Shown here piece by piece: positions 43,553-53,622 of a DNA stretch of 64,000 nucleotides. Position numbers and translations under genes: made by a program. Under the pieces are notes generated by a model. The model saw nothing but the letters and a program-made list of their open reading frames with translations. It searched no databases and was not told where the DNA came from. The stretch is taken from the NCBI RefSeq assembly GCF_963678635.1, contig NC_087064.1, forward strand, positions 56,864,338 to 56,928,337. Direction: 5' to 3'. The stretch comes from Symsagittifera roscoffensis. Lineage: Eukaryota > Xenacoelomorpha > Acoela > Convolutidae. The stretch's first letter is position 1; each line of letters starts with the position of its first letter.

Positions 43553-45361
43553 ATGGAAACAAACTGTCGATTCGTGAAGTTCTGTATCTTGAAGTACCAG
43601 CGAAGCAAAGCAGCAGCTGCTAAAGGAGAAGATGACAGAAGCATACAAATCAATACGTATGTCCTTAAGATGCCTTATCCCCACAGGTTCGATTTGCTTC
43701 CAAGCTTAAGTTCGATCGAAACTATCGTCCGACGAAAGTTCAACGTTCAAGACCAATTCAAAGCGAGAATTTACATCCAGAGTTCTGAAAGCAACGAATT
43801 TGAATGTTTAAGTAACGAGGAGCAATGGCGGACTGCGCTTCAAATCCAGATTCTTGGATCCGGAATTCCGGTTATTAATTTACTGGTGTCGATTAAACAT
43901 CGATTCCAAAATGATCCCGGTGAACCGGTTAATTTTGCCCATTATGATTTTGAAAGTTGTGAAATTGGTTCCTTAGATCTGCCTGCAGAAGCGTCCCAAA
44001 TTGAGAATCCAGAAGTTAACAAGGAGGAACCAAATACAATTCGTGAAGTTGTAATGCTGGCATCAGCGGAACCTTGCGTTGTCGAGCGAAAAGAGTTCAC
44101 GCCAATCGATTCAAGTTCCTACTTCGATGGTTCGAAAGGCAACCAGCCTGCTGCTCTAATGACTGAATGTAATGTAGTCTGCAATAGCTTGGAGAATCCA
44201 GATTTAAATAACAATGACTATTTACAAGTTCCAAAATGCTCGGATCAAGTTTTTGATCTATCAATGAATGCAATTACTGAATCTTCTTCATTGATTATGC
44301 CTGACGTCCCTGCTACCAAGAGCGAGTCAAAATTCATTGACGAGATTTTGAATTTATCTTTTGCGGAATCAATTAAAGGCAAGAACTCTAGTGAAAATCG
44401 AAAAGAAGAAGTTGCTCCCGTAACCAAACTGAACGTCTCGGCTCAAAAAGTGAAGGCAACAACGCTTAGCTTTAACAACGATGATATAACTGCAGGTTTA
44501 TCTGAGTTTGATGAATTTTTAGCCAACGCTAACAAGTTACTAAAGGGTCATGATAAGCTTGCAGGTTTCGTTGACCAGCAGCTGGGAAACTTCGTTGTAT
44601 CATCTCCTAATGATCCTGAAAACGGTCAGCTATCACCAGTCGCTATTTGCATTCAAAAATCTATTGATAAATTCAACGACGATTGTTCAGAAAACATTGA
44701 TAAAGTCACACTCGACAAAGCAGCAAGCTCGCAAATGACTCATGGTTCAGTGTCGGAATCAAACATTGAAAAATCGATCGAAGAACATGAAAGCCATGAT
44801 GGTAAAAATGTGGAAAAGATTAGCGAGATGATGAAACAAAAATGCGACAATTTGCTTGAATGTTTGAAAATTGAAATGGCCGAATTGAAATGTTCTGGCG
44901 AAGAATCCAGCGCGAAGTTTTTTCATGAAATTCCAAAAAGAATAAACTCCGAGTTAGGACCTCTTCTAAAAAATGAGAATAGATTTTTAGAACAAAATTT
45001 GTTCATATTCTTGAAAGAACAATTTGAAATTGCGAGACAAAAACGCAAAGAGTTGTTTGATTCCAATTTTGACATGATACGTAAGCAAATAATTGAAGAG
45101 CAAGCATCAACAAGAAATTTTTTGAATGATTCAATTGAGTCTCTGAAATGTGTAGTCAGGCAAATTTCGAACGTTTTGGATCATTTTCCATCGCATGCAG
45201 TGCTTTCGAATCAAGATCTTGATCGACTGTCGAACAAAATTGTGAAACACTTGAATTCGAGTCTAGGAGGTAAAGCTGTATTTGGATATTGCCCAATAGT
45301 ATTTTTTCTTACTTTTTGGCTACACAAAAAGCCCGTAGAGCAAAACGAGGTATCATTTTAA
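43553..45361 (+). CDS. Protein with PB1-like N-terminal domain, otherwise unknown
   Basis: 602 codons without interruption. Residues about 35-120 look like a PB1 domain: VLKMPYPHRFDLLPSL at the start (basic lysine strand), IVRRKFNVQDQFKARIYI, then EEQWRTALQI. The middle (120-330) is acidic and disordered with possible short motifs. Residues 400-560 are helical, probably coiled coil (NLLECLKIEMAEL, FLKEQFEIARQKRKEL). The last 25 residues include a hydrophobic stretch (FGYCPIVFFLTFWL) that could be a membrane anchor, or could be intron read-through, because GGTAAAG near 45269 would serve as a weak donor. PB1 proteins act as scaffolds in signalling and autophagy; the specific role is unknown. 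Confidence 0.65.
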   Translation: METNCRFVKFCILKYQRSKAAAAKGEDDRSIQINTYVLKMPYPHRFDLLPSLSSIETIVRRKFNVQDQFKARIYIQSSESNEFECLSNEEQWRTALQIQILGSGIPVINLLVSIKHRFQNDPGEPVNFAHYDFESCEIGSLDLPAEASQIENPEVNKEEPNTIREVVMLASAEPCVVERKEFTPIDSSSYFDGSKGNQPAALMTECNVVCNSLENPDLNNNDYLQVPKCSDQVFDLSMNAITESSSLIMPDVPATKSESKFIDEILNLSFAESIKGKNSSENRKEEVAPVTKLNVSAQKVKATTLSFNNDDITAGLSEFDEFLANANKLLKGHDKLAGFVDQQLGNFVVSSPNDPENGQLSPVAICIQKSIDKFNDDCSENIDKVTLDKAASSQMTHGSVSESNIEKSIEEHESHDGKNVEKISEMMKQKCDNLLECLKIEMAELKCSGEESSAKFFHEIPKRINSELGPLLKNENRFLEQNLFIFLKEQFEIARQKRKELFDSNFDMIRKQIIEEQASTRNFLNDSIESLKCVVRQISNVLDHFPSHAVLSNQDLDRLSNKIVKHLNSSLGGKAVFGYCPIVFFLTFWLHKKPVEQNEVSF

Positions 45362-47359
45362 CGCCCTTGATAATCGTAATTTACTGAATTAGTGTTTTGA
45401 ATGCGCATTCATTTGCCTCTGTATTTAATTACATGCGGATGCATTACCTCTGTAGTTATTACCCACAACATTGTGTCGTGTGTTTGTTGTCAGGTAACTA
45501 ATATAGTTCTGAGAGCGAGAGTCTATTCAGCTGGAGGACTGTATTTTGGATCTCGTGGTCTCCGCTGTTTACTTTTTAAGTTTTATTTTCATTCGAGACA
45601 TCTTTTGTAGTTTTACACTTGCTTATTAGAAAGCTTTATCAAATTTGAATATTTTTGGCACAATTTCCTTCCATCAGAATAATAAAGTTAAATTAACTTC
45701 GATTAAATTTCGAATTTAATTAATGAAGAAAACGGTCAAGAAAATTCATGAAAATCTTAAGTTTATATTACATTTGCAAGAGCAAGTGTATTGTAATTGG
45801 GAACTAGACTTTTTCCCGTAAACGATTTTATTACAAATCCTGTACGAAATTAAGAATTACTCACAATTATTTTCATGTGCTATCATGCTCAATTTCATGA
45901 AGTTTTAACTACCTATTCCTTTTTAGGTATTAATTTATTTTTTGAAATAATGTAAAGAAAAATCATGTTTTTTTTCGGGTTAGATGTTTTTGTTTTAAGT
46001 TTGTCGGCTCAAATTCCGTTTTTTTTTCAAATGCATTTATGTTATGCGGTACGGGTTTTCATTGGCTTTGATTATATCGGGTTCTTATGATCACGGAAAT
46101 TTGTGTAATTTGTATATTTATCAATTCTGATTTTGATTTTTCAAATTAAATTGTTTCGTTTTATGTTATATCGGTGAACGGTTTGTGTTCTATCGGTGAA
46201 GTCATCTCTTTTTTCGTACTTAGGAGGAAAATTGGTTTCTTATGCTTTCGTGCGTTTCAAGATGGATGGGTCGTAAAAACTTAGTTTCAGATCTGTATGG
46301 CTCAAATTTTTATGAGTACAGGTCTGTTTTCGGCTTAACGGGAGTCAATCCACGTTGTGTCGGCTTACCTGCTACTTGTTGAAGGCTTCCAATTTTTTTC
46401 TCAGGATGCCTAAATGAAATATCTTTTTTTTTGATAAAATTGAAGTTTTTGTTGACTTCTTTTAATAAAAATTTTTGACTTGTATCTTGTTCTATATACT
46501 ATCTTGTATTTGCCTTGTTTTTAATGTATCGCAAGTTGAACTTGCTTCATTTTTGTTCTTTAAAAGTCAGGCTCCTTTACACTTGGTCTTAAGGTAACGC
46601 CGGTGCCTTTTCACGCTAACGTCTGGGGTTCGACGAGCTCTGGTGGACCTTAATTACCGGCAAAACTTGAATTTTTGGACTACTGCTTGTTTTGTTTGCT
46701 TACTTGCTACATCTCGATTTTTTTTGTGTTGTAGACAATTTCTATTGTAGTTGCAAGTGTTGTTGATTAACTCCTGTAGTGTGTAATTTAAATAACCCTG
46801 ACTTGCATATATTTTGTGTTTCTCTTTAGCGGTAAAAACTGCAAAAAAATTTTCGTTACTGGTGGATACGTTTCTCGACTGTTCTTATGAAATTGAGTTT
46901 TTCTTTTTTCCAAAATAATTCAGTTAATATTTCGTAATCATTTTCTACTGAAATTTATGTCTAGAGAATCGGTTTCTAGTCAGTTTAATGATTTTCCAGA
47001 GTTAAATTCAGAAAATAGCTTAGAAGCGTTAATGAGCTCAATTTTTATCTCTTTGTAGAGCTATCAGTTCTTTCCAAATTTTTAGGAGGAGTTTCAAAAC
47101 TGTTTTGAGGGCAAGTTAAATTTAATTTTTTTTGAATGAACATCAGAACTAATGAATATTCTGCTCAAGCTGGAACACTCATTTGTGCGAATGCGGCGTA
47201 GATATAACGTCCACTCTTGGGACGAAAATGATGACCAGTTTTAGCCCCACCTTGATCTCAACTTATTTGCACACTGAATTTTTGTGTCGAATCAGTTTCT
47301 ATTTTTTGTGTCGGGTTAGTTTCTCTTTTTGTCAAGTTAGTAGTATTGTAATCCGCCGT
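45362..47359. other. AT-rich intergenic region
   Basis: No gene seen. Near 46745-46830 a stretch with GTAGTTGCAAGTGT and GATTAACT resembles part of V-ATPase H intron 5 (near 6035), another dispersed repeat trace. A GGGGTTCGACGAGC near 46629 resembles a B box but no tRNA fold forms around it. Confidence 0.55.
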
Positions 47360-47499
47360 GTGTCCTTAGGGGGGGGGGGGTCTTTTCGACGGTAGGGGTC
47401 TTTGGGGTCCTAACAAAAGTAGGGTCCAAAAGGACCCATCTTTTTTAAAGACCCCAAAGTACCCTGCCCGAAATAAAAAGACCCCTCTCTAAGGACACC
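47360..47499. repeat. 140-bp foldback (inverted repeat)
   Basis: GTGTCCTTAGGGG...TCTTTT...GGTAGGGGTCTTTGGGGTCC on the left pairs imperfectly with the reverse complement on the right, which ends AAAGACCCC...CCCTCTCTAAGGACACC. The whole forms one long stem with a short centre. It may be a MITE-like foldback element or a remnant of a transposon end. A run of 12-13 G lies inside the left arm. Confidence 0.7.
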
Positions 47500-47764
47500 C
47501 GACAGACAAAATACTTTGGTATTTATTTTCGCGCGGTGGTTAAATTTAATCCCTTCTAAACTTTCCCACTGTTCAACTAAATAAGTTTGAGACCCCATTA
47601 AAAAACTGACCTGCTTGAGAAGGAGGAAGGACGTGACAAATAATAAGAGGGTAAGAAGGTAAAGAGGACTTGATAAATAATAGATAAAGTAACATATAAA
47701 AAATAAAAAATAAAGTAAAAACGGAATGTTAACAAGAGTACGGATAGGAGAGCAGAGGAAGGGT

Positions 47765-48225
47765 TTACGGCCACATCCGCATGTCTTCGGGATCCGACCA
47801 AGGGACATGAAGAATACTGACTAGACGCTCCATTTGAAATTTGAAGCGCCACTCAGTACTCTCGAATCCCGCACCCAGAGACTCGCACAGCCAGAAATTT
47901 TCCATGCTCCCCACATCAACACACACATATTCAAATATGCCCTCCTTTTTCTCAAATGCAACCTCAATGTAATGCAGCTTAAAATTCGCTGCAGTGGTGG
48001 CCGGGGTAAACTCTACGGTCACACCAAAGATATTTTTGCCTTCGTGAGTTCCAGGTCCCACATAAGGCAAATCAATGGGTGACTCGTGGAGACCACCAAG
48101 GGGAATATCCATCTAAACACATGAAAATAGGTTGAAATCATTAGTTAGAAATAGGAGTGAGTAAGTGGTATCTAGAAGGTTACTTTCATTTCCACTGGCT
48201 TGAAATTCAGCAGGTCGGAGAAGTG
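47765..48225 (-). CDS. Possible two-exon gene, function unknown
   Basis: Minus strand. A 115-codon frame (48112-47765) starts MDIPLGGLHESPIDL and continues IFGVTVEFTPATTAANF, HYIEVAFEKKEGIFEYVCVDV and EWRFKFQME. Directly upstream is TTTAG. 71 bp further upstream a 42-nt stretch (48225-48184), flanked by CCAG and GTAACC, reads HFSDLLNFKPVEMK in phase. This suggests two exons of a larger spliced gene, but the ATG at 48112 could also be the true start. It lies at the left edge of the Polinton and could belong to host or element. Not recognised. Confidence 0.4.
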
Positions 48226-48245
48226 CTGGAAAAATTTTTAAAAAA

Positions 48246-48683
48246 ATGAAATTGGAAAAACGTAGAGTTACTTCAAAAGACTTGGAAATTATTCATGAAA
48301 TTTTTATTACTTTGAAAAAAACCTATCCGGAAAACACCAACCGTCGAAATTATTTCCTAGCTGCATGTTCACTGTTCTTCTTCTCAACTACTAATGATAT
48401 AAATTACGATGTTGCTATCAAGTTGAGACCCTATGGGGGTCTGATCGGTATAGACAATTCTTCTTTGGATAAATATTTAAATGATTCGAAAATTTTACGA
48501 ATGCATGCTATTTTACACGATGCCGCCGGTTTTGTCCGCGAAGTTTATAACACTGGTCCCACATACTGCTATGTTTTACCATGGAAATGCAACAGTAGTT
48601 TGATTGGTCACTTGAGTGGAATTACGTTTTGTTTGTATATCAAACTGAAAAAACCGAAACTCTACCATTTATTAGAATGCTGA
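48246..48683 (+). CDS. Polinton small ORF 1, conserved-looking, unknown
   Basis: 145 codons: MKLEKRRVTSKDLEIIHEIF, RNYFLAACSLFFF, then HAILHDAAGFVREVY, NTGPTYCYVLPWKC, IGHLSGITFCLYI. The HDAAG and YCYVLPW pieces look like a conserved core. It overlaps the next start codon (ATGCTGA), typical of compact virus-like gene arrangements. Function unknown. Confidence 0.65.
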   Translation: MKLEKRRVTSKDLEIIHEIFITLKKTYPENTNRRNYFLAACSLFFFSTTNDINYDVAIKLRPYGGLIGIDNSSLDKYLNDSKILRMHAILHDAAGFVREVYNTGPTYCYVLPWKCNSSLIGHLSGITFCLYIKLKKPKLYHLLEC

Positions 48684-49045
48684 AGGAAAAATCAGTTGTG
48701 GTGGATTTTGAGGGATTTCGACACCAGAAAAACACATTTATAGTAAAAGAATTAGCTATAACAACTTCCGACTACAGTGATTCCCTAGTTTTTCTACCTC
48801 CAGTTAATTTCAATTCTCTTTTAAAATCTGAATAAAAAGCTTATAATTGGTTGATAAATTATTTGCATGGATTTCATTGGGATAGCGGTGATTATTTATA
48901 CCTGAATTTGAATCAAATCATTCAAAGTTTTGTTTTAAGAAATCCCATTGCTGTATTCTACGCTAAAGGAAAAGAAAATGTTGATTTTTTATCTAAATAC
49001 TTAGACCGTAAAGTTGTGAATCTTGACGATTTGGGCTGTCCTTGA
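48677..49045 (+). pseudogene. Polinton small ORF 2 (exonuclease-like?), interrupted by a stop
   Basis: Starts MLKEKSVVVDFEGFRHQ, then FIVKELAIT, LVFLPPVNF. TAA at 48833-48835 breaks it, and it resumes in phase with NWLINYLHGFHWDSGDY, AVFYAKGKENVDFL and VVNLDDLGCP. The opening VVVDFEG and the order of later blocks suggest a DEDD-exonuclease-like RNase H fold, as in a protein often carried near Polintons; this is an inference. The break means no full-length product. Confidence 0.55.
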
Positions 49046-49144
49046 GTTGAACAATTATATTTCAAGAATTTTGTGAATTGTAACTAATTCTAAATATTAT
49101 TGTGCATTAATAAAGTTGAAAGTGTTCTTTGATTGGTTGAAAAA

Positions 49145-49675
49145 TGAGTGTCAACATTGAGCGTCAGGGGAAAGTGGAGACATATATATCTCTAAATTCA
49201 GTTCTTTGTGCTTGGATGACACCAGAAAGTAATATAAAGATTTTATTGATCATGATTGAATGCATTGATTGTAGAGGCCAAGTAGTTCAACGAAAAGAAT
49301 AAGTTATACTTTCTGTAGAAGAGTTGTGCACTTTGAGGAGGTTCTTCTTCGTGATTGATCAATTCATCTATTTTCAACGATTCAAATACATCAGTAATGT
49401 TACCCAGCAAGCGCGGTCTTTGTCTTCCCAAGCTAGTCTTAGTGCCCAAACGTCAACCAGGAGTTCAAATGGATCTAACCGGCAGTGAACTACCCAATGA
49501 GATTCAAAAAATAATAAGAGAAGATTCTGTGAAGAAAATTGTGTATCATGCCAAAACTGATCATGTCCCAGCCAATTATGTTTTGGAAATGCACTATGAT
49601 TTTGATGATGATAATAAACCGAGTGTCTATACAGGTTATACACGATATGAAATTTATTACTGTTCAGATGCTTAA
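49145..49675 (+). other. Possible small Polinton ORFs, unknown
   Basis: A short frame starting MSVNIERQGKVETY at 49145 ends near 49302. A second frame (49355-49675, 106 codons) contains KRGLCLPKLVLVPKRQPG, LPNEIQKIIREDSVKK and YTGYTRYEIYYCSDA. Both lie in tandem in the sense direction. No family recognised. Confidence 0.4.
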
Positions 49676-49751
49676 TTAATTTTTTTTATATATGATATAT
49701 ATTTTTCATTCTGCAAGTTCGAGAGTGAGGGAAAGCGGTAGGGAAATTGAA

Positions 49752-50030
49752 ATGAATGACACAGTAGTTGACGAGACTGATGGAACTATAGTTACCGATT
49801 TTGTGTATGACGAAAATCATATGGAGAAAAAATCATGGAAATTTTGCAATAACGTGAATGTACCACGGTCTGAAGTAGTTTTCATGTCACAAATGGTGTT
49901 AATTCTGATTTTATTGGCTTTTTGTATTTTTAAACTTTCATTAACGCAGTTAACTTGTGAAGAAACCTCAGTTTGGTTTTCAATTTTATCGGGTTTAGTT
50001 GGTTATGTATTACCAAATCCAAGAATATGA
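49752..50030 (+). CDS. Polinton small membrane protein
   Basis: From the Met at 49752 (MNDTVVDET) about 92 codons. VPRSEVVFMSQMVLILILL is followed by FCIFKLSL and a second hydrophobic segment SILSGLVGYVLPNP: two transmembrane helices with a short C-terminus ending PNPRI. Small two-helix proteins of this kind accompany capsid genes in Polintons and adintoviruses. Its stop overlaps the ATPase start as ATGA. The upstream in-frame Met at 49692 is possible but adds a less likely leader. Confidence 0.65.
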   Translation: MNDTVVDETDGTIVTDFVYDENHMEKKSWKFCNNVNVPRSEVVFMSQMVLILILLAFCIFKLSLTQLTCEETSVWFSILSGLVGYVLPNPRI

Positions 50031-50748
50031 ATAAAGTTATTGATACATCTACGAGACTTTTTTTAGCCATCGTGGGCCCCTCGGGTTCTGGAAAAACAGA
50101 GTTGATATTCAAATTGTTGAAAGGAAAAACATTTTATCCCAAATTTCAAAGAGCCTTATACTTTTACAAAGAGATTCATCCTCTTTATAGTGAAAAATCC
50201 AATACCCACAGCATTGATCTAACTTTCATAAAATTCAATGGCTTTGACAGTTTGCGAAACCTTGAAAACATTCTTCTAGTTTTTGATGATTCATGCGAAG
50301 AAATCTATAACGATAAAGACTTGTCAAACTTGCAACAGCAGGAAGACACCGAGGACTAGATGTAATATATGTTAAACATAATTTGTTCCAACAAAGCAGA
50401 TGGTCTCGAACAATTGATTTAAACACATCACACATCATTCTGTTCAAATCACCTCGTGATATTCAGCAACTTGATCATCTTGGAAGACAATTGAACAACA
50501 CTAAATTTTTGAGACACTGTTATCAGCTCGCTACAAAAGACACATACGGTCATCTTTTAATCGACTTGGATCCGCGTACATCCGATTGTTTGAGATATTG
50601 TTCAAACATTACACCACCTGGTCCCTCAATTTTTTACTTACCAATAAATCAGGCAGAGGTTACACCTCTCACAAATGAACGCGAAAAAATTATCTATTCT
50701 GCAGCACATGGTACAATTGAATCCCAGCCAGCTCCGAAGCTTCATTAG
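50027..50748 (+). pseudogene. FtsK/HerA (A32-like) genome-packaging ATPase, frameshifted
   Basis: Starts MNKVIDTSTRLF. Walker A is GPSGSGKT at residues 17-24, Walker B is ILLVFDDSCEE. The first frame ends at 50359, but the ATPase continues in another phase: GRHRGLDVIYVKHNLFQQS, TSHIILFKSPRD and LIDLDPRTSDCLRYCSNI to the stop at 50748. A one-base loss near 50330, between the Walker B region and the sensor motif, explains it. In intact relatives it packages the linear genome into the capsid. Confidence 0.8.
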
Positions 50749-50983
50749 AAAAACAACAAATCCTCAAGTTATTTCAGTTATATGTGAATGTTTGCTCAAT
50801 GTAGTCAATGGCAATGTATCTGTTAATATTCCAAACATTGAAAATTTCGAAAAGGCATACAAACTTTTAATCAGCCGAAAAACAAAACTTGAACGAAAAC
50901 GAGCAATTATTCTAACGAAACAAGGTTTCAACTTGATCAGACTGATACTTTACTTCTGCAACAGATACTTACCATCAGCATAA
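50708..50983 (+). CDS. Polinton conserved small protein, unknown
   Basis: From Met at 50708 about 91 codons; overlaps the ATPase end. PQVISVICECLLNVVNGNVSV, NFEKAYKLLISRKTKLERKR, IILTKQGFNLIRLIL. Helical and basic; resembles a small protein usually encoded between ATPase and capsid genes in Polintons. Role unknown. Confidence 0.55.
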   Translation: MVQLNPSQLRSFIRKTTNPQVISVICECLLNVVNGNVSVNIPNIENFEKAYKLLISRKTKLERKRAIILTKQGFNLIRLILYFCNRYLPSA

Positions 50984-50986
50984 AAC

Positions 50987-51895
50987 ATGGCAGCAGAAGA
51001 GTTTGTTTTAATTCCAAAACATACATATATCCGTGAGCAACCGCATGCATCACAAGTGCTGTTTAACAGTTCAATTAAACACAAAAAGCCCCAGTTATCT
51101 TACTTGAACCGCATGAGACCTCTAATACCCACGAAGCATAACTCAGTATCGACTGAAACTCTTCCACTACCCCTTCCCCCAACACCTCCCTCAACGCCTA
51201 TTGTTGACCCTGGGGAACAATCAACAGGACTTCTTACAGAAGATGAGACTAATCAATATCAGGAAGGTGGGGAGGAAGAGGAGAAGCGGATTGTGGATGA
51301 GAAGGAGCGAAAGGATAATAAAATAAACTATGAACGCATTCTATTACAATTGCAAATAATGGAGGATAAAAAATTCACGAGAGCTAAAAATATCCTGGAG
51401 GTTATCAAAAGCTCAACTCGAGTCTCAATAAACGCCATGGATGAAACAATTTATGTTGACAATGTACCAACCGGTCTCAAAGCAGCATCATTTTTGTATG
51501 ATATACAACAGCAAACTAAAACACTACACAACCCTGCTTACATAATGATTTTATCCGCTCTCGAACTTACCGAAGAGTCTGTTATTAACAAGTATGCCAA
51601 ACACGCGGTTCAGTCAAAGATTAAAGAACAGGCCCAACGAAAAACCAAAAGTCCAACCAAATCTCCGTCAACCTCGGGCAAAACAAAAACCCTCGACAGT
51701 AGTAAGCCATCATCAAGTTCAAAACAAACCAAACGACTCAAAACAAGAAAGAAAGCCACCACGGAAAGAGTCAAAGAAAGAGAGAAAGACGAAGACGACA
51801 GTGAATCGTACGGTACGCCCTATAACGATTCAGATTCTTCAACGTCAGAAAAGACGGAGACAAAAAGTAAAAGATGGGAAACCTACACCAACTGA
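50987..51895 (+). CDS. Polinton conserved protein with IPKHTY N-terminus
   Basis: 302 codons. The N-terminus MAAEEFVLIPKHTY is followed by a Pro-rich linker (PLPLPPTPPSTP), an acidic part (GGEEEEKRIVDEKERKD), a folded part (INYERILLQLQIMEDKKF to ALELTEESVINKY), and a Lys/Ser-rich tail. A protein of this layout is regular in Polintons and adintoviruses; its role is not established. Its tail overlaps the integrase frame for about 300 nt. Confidence 0.6.
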   Translation: MAAEEFVLIPKHTYIREQPHASQVLFNSSIKHKKPQLSYLNRMRPLIPTKHNSVSTETLPLPLPPTPPSTPIVDPGEQSTGLLTEDETNQYQEGGEEEEKRIVDEKERKDNKINYERILLQLQIMEDKKFTRAKNILEVIKSSTRVSINAMDETIYVDNVPTGLKAASFLYDIQQQTKTLHNPAYIMILSALELTEESVINKYAKHAVQSKIKEQAQRKTKSPTKSPSTSGKTKTLDSSKPSSSSKQTKRLKTRKKATTERVKEREKDEDDSESYGTPYNDSDSSTSEKTETKSKRWETYTN

Positions 51896-52817
51896 GGAAA
51901 AACTTTTGAAAAAGAGTTACACAGATAAAGGTCCAGCATTGTTCGGTAGTGTTAAAACTTTGAAGACTACAACGGTCATACCAAGACGAAAAGTTAAACA
52001 TTTTTTACATACAGAACCATCTTATACAAAATACCGAACAGTTCGCCGCAAAATAGCTCGGCTTAAAGTGATAGTTTATGACATAAACGAAATATGGTCA
52101 ATCGATTTGGCATATGTTGATAAACTAGCAAAATACAACAAAGATATCAAATATCTTTTAGTTGCAGTAGATTGCATGTCCCGTTATCTTCGCGTGCAGC
52201 CACTGAAATCAAAGTATGCCACAACAACTGCAGAAGCGTTCAATCAAATGATAAAGACAGAGAAACCGAAAAAAGTCTGGGTAGATAAAGGCACCGAGTT
52301 CAAGGGGTCATTCAAAACTTTATGTGAGAAAAAGGGTATCAAGACATATACAACAGAGAGTGAAAAGAAGTCCGCTTTCGCCGAGAGGAACATCCGATCA
52401 CTAAAAAGTTTGATTTATAAGTATTTGGAGGACAAATGGACCTACTCTTACATCGATAAGCTTCAAGACTTTGTCAACACAATAAATTCGAGAACAAACC
52501 GCGTCATCAAATTAGCCCCCAATAAAGTGACAAAAAAGGATGTTCCACGTCTAATTTCATTAAGAGCGGAACAATCATTGAAACTGGTTCGCCGACCAAA
52601 GCTCTACGTTGGCGATTTTGTGAGAATAGCAAAAATTGACATCCCTTTTCGAAAAGGTTATAAACAATCCTTCACTGACGAAGTTTTTGAAATATTTGAC
52701 ATACCAACAAGGAACCCACCGACTTATAATCTTATCGACGCTGATAGAGAACCAATAGAGGGTAAATTTTATGAGCCCGAACTAATCAGAGTATTGGAAA
52801 AGGAAGGGTCAAGCTAA
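51594..52817 (+). CDS. Polinton integrase (rve, retroviral type)
   Basis: Catalytic core with Asp in IWSIDLAYVD, Asp in KVWVDKGTEFKG and Glu in SAFAERNIRSLK, i.e. the DDE set. Before it lies the usual N-terminal region (LLKKSYTDKGPALFGSVKTL, KHFLHTEPSYTKYRTVRRK). After it the SH3-like C-terminal part (RIAKIDIPFRKGYK, TYNLIDADREPIEGKFYEP) is present. The only in-frame Met before the core is at 51594, so about 100 codons overlap the tail of the preceding gene. Initiation by frameshift or splicing from that gene is an alternative. Integrates the element DNA. Confidence 0.85.
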   Translation: MPNTRFSQRLKNRPNEKPKVQPNLRQPRAKQKPSTVVSHHQVQNKPNDSKQERKPPRKESKKERKTKTTVNRTVRPITIQILQRQKRRRQKVKDGKPTPTEEKLLKKSYTDKGPALFGSVKTLKTTTVIPRRKVKHFLHTEPSYTKYRTVRRKIARLKVIVYDINEIWSIDLAYVDKLAKYNKDIKYLLVAVDCMSRYLRVQPLKSKYATTTAEAFNQMIKTEKPKKVWVDKGTEFKGSFKTLCEKKGIKTYTTESEKKSAFAERNIRSLKSLIYKYLEDKWTYSYIDKLQDFVNTINSRTNRVIKLAPNKVTKKDVPRLISLRAEQSLKLVRRPKLYVGDFVRIAKIDIPFRKGYKQSFTDEVFEIFDIPTRNPPTYNLIDADREPIEGKFYEPELIRVLEKEGSS

Positions 52818-52820
52818 ACA

Positions 52821-53618
52821 ATGTCTAGCAACTTTGGAGGTGACAAAGATTCCTTTAGTATTACATTGGTGTCATCAGCCTCAATGAATATCTTCATTGA
52901 CAACTCACTAGCGAGTTTTAAAAACCTGCTGAGTGAAGATATCGATCTGCAAGGCGAATGGAGAGTTGCATTGTCAGAAATAACGTTTCCCACTCATTTT
53001 AACAATGTAACAGATACTAAAATAGTGTACTATAAAAAAGACAAAGTTAGAGCAAGTCTTAAAGTGGCAAAAGATAAAATATCTAGACCATATGATGGAG
53101 AGAAAACTGAAATAACAAAGGGTGAATATGGCGAAATCGAGAAATTATTCAACGAAATCAATCGGAAGGTTGATCTTGATAATTTCACTTATAGCATCGA
53201 CCCCATTACCAAACATCTTTCAATTTGGATGCATTATTGGGAAGGCATTACCTTTGAGAGCCCACAAATTCCTAGTATTTTGGGTTTCAAAGGTATAAGA
53301 GATGGAACGGGCTACCATATCGGCTATAAAGAATCCAGTCATATCCATAGCACTCTCACATCGCAAAACTTCATTTCCGACTACCCTGTCGATATCTCTG
53401 CTGGAACCCAAATGATGTTTATCTACTTGGATATAATCCATTATCAGATTGTGGGTGACACCAAAGCACCGTTGCTCAGAGTCATTGATACTAATCGACG
53501 AGTGAAAAACATCCAGAGCATTGCAGTAAACCTACGAACAGAAACCGGTAGACTTGTACCATTTGCGGGAGGAGGAAAAGTTGTTTTGACTTTAAAATTT
53601 CAAAAGTTTTCTGATTAA
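52821..53618 (+). CDS. Penton-like minor capsid protein
   Basis: 265 codons, start 3 bases after the integrase stop. FSITLVSSASMNIF, DIDLQGEWRVALSEITFP and VKNIQSIAVNLRTETG with GKVVLTLKFQKF at the end fit the single jelly-roll penton-like protein of Polintons and adintoviruses. It should form the capsid vertices. No interruption seen. Confidence 0.75.
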   Translation: MSSNFGGDKDSFSITLVSSASMNIFIDNSLASFKNLLSEDIDLQGEWRVALSEITFPTHFNNVTDTKIVYYKKDKVRASLKVAKDKISRPYDGEKTEITKGEYGEIEKLFNEINRKVDLDNFTYSIDPITKHLSIWMHYWEGITFESPQIPSILGFKGIRDGTGYHIGYKESSHIHSTLTSQNFISDYPVDISAGTQMMFIYLDIIHYQIVGDTKAPLLRVIDTNRRVKNIQSIAVNLRTETGRLVPFAGGGKVVLTLKFQKFSD

Positions 53619-53622
53619 GATT

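Noticed and set aside
46590-46655. Possible tRNA with TTAAGGT/ACCTTAA ends and GGGGTTCGAC
   Set aside because: No D- or T-stem pairing around it; treated as chance or a degraded SINE.
47410-47808. 132-codon minus-strand ORF across the foldback
   Set aside because: Runs through the inverted repeat and an AT-rich stretch; hydrophobic by composition, not gene-like.
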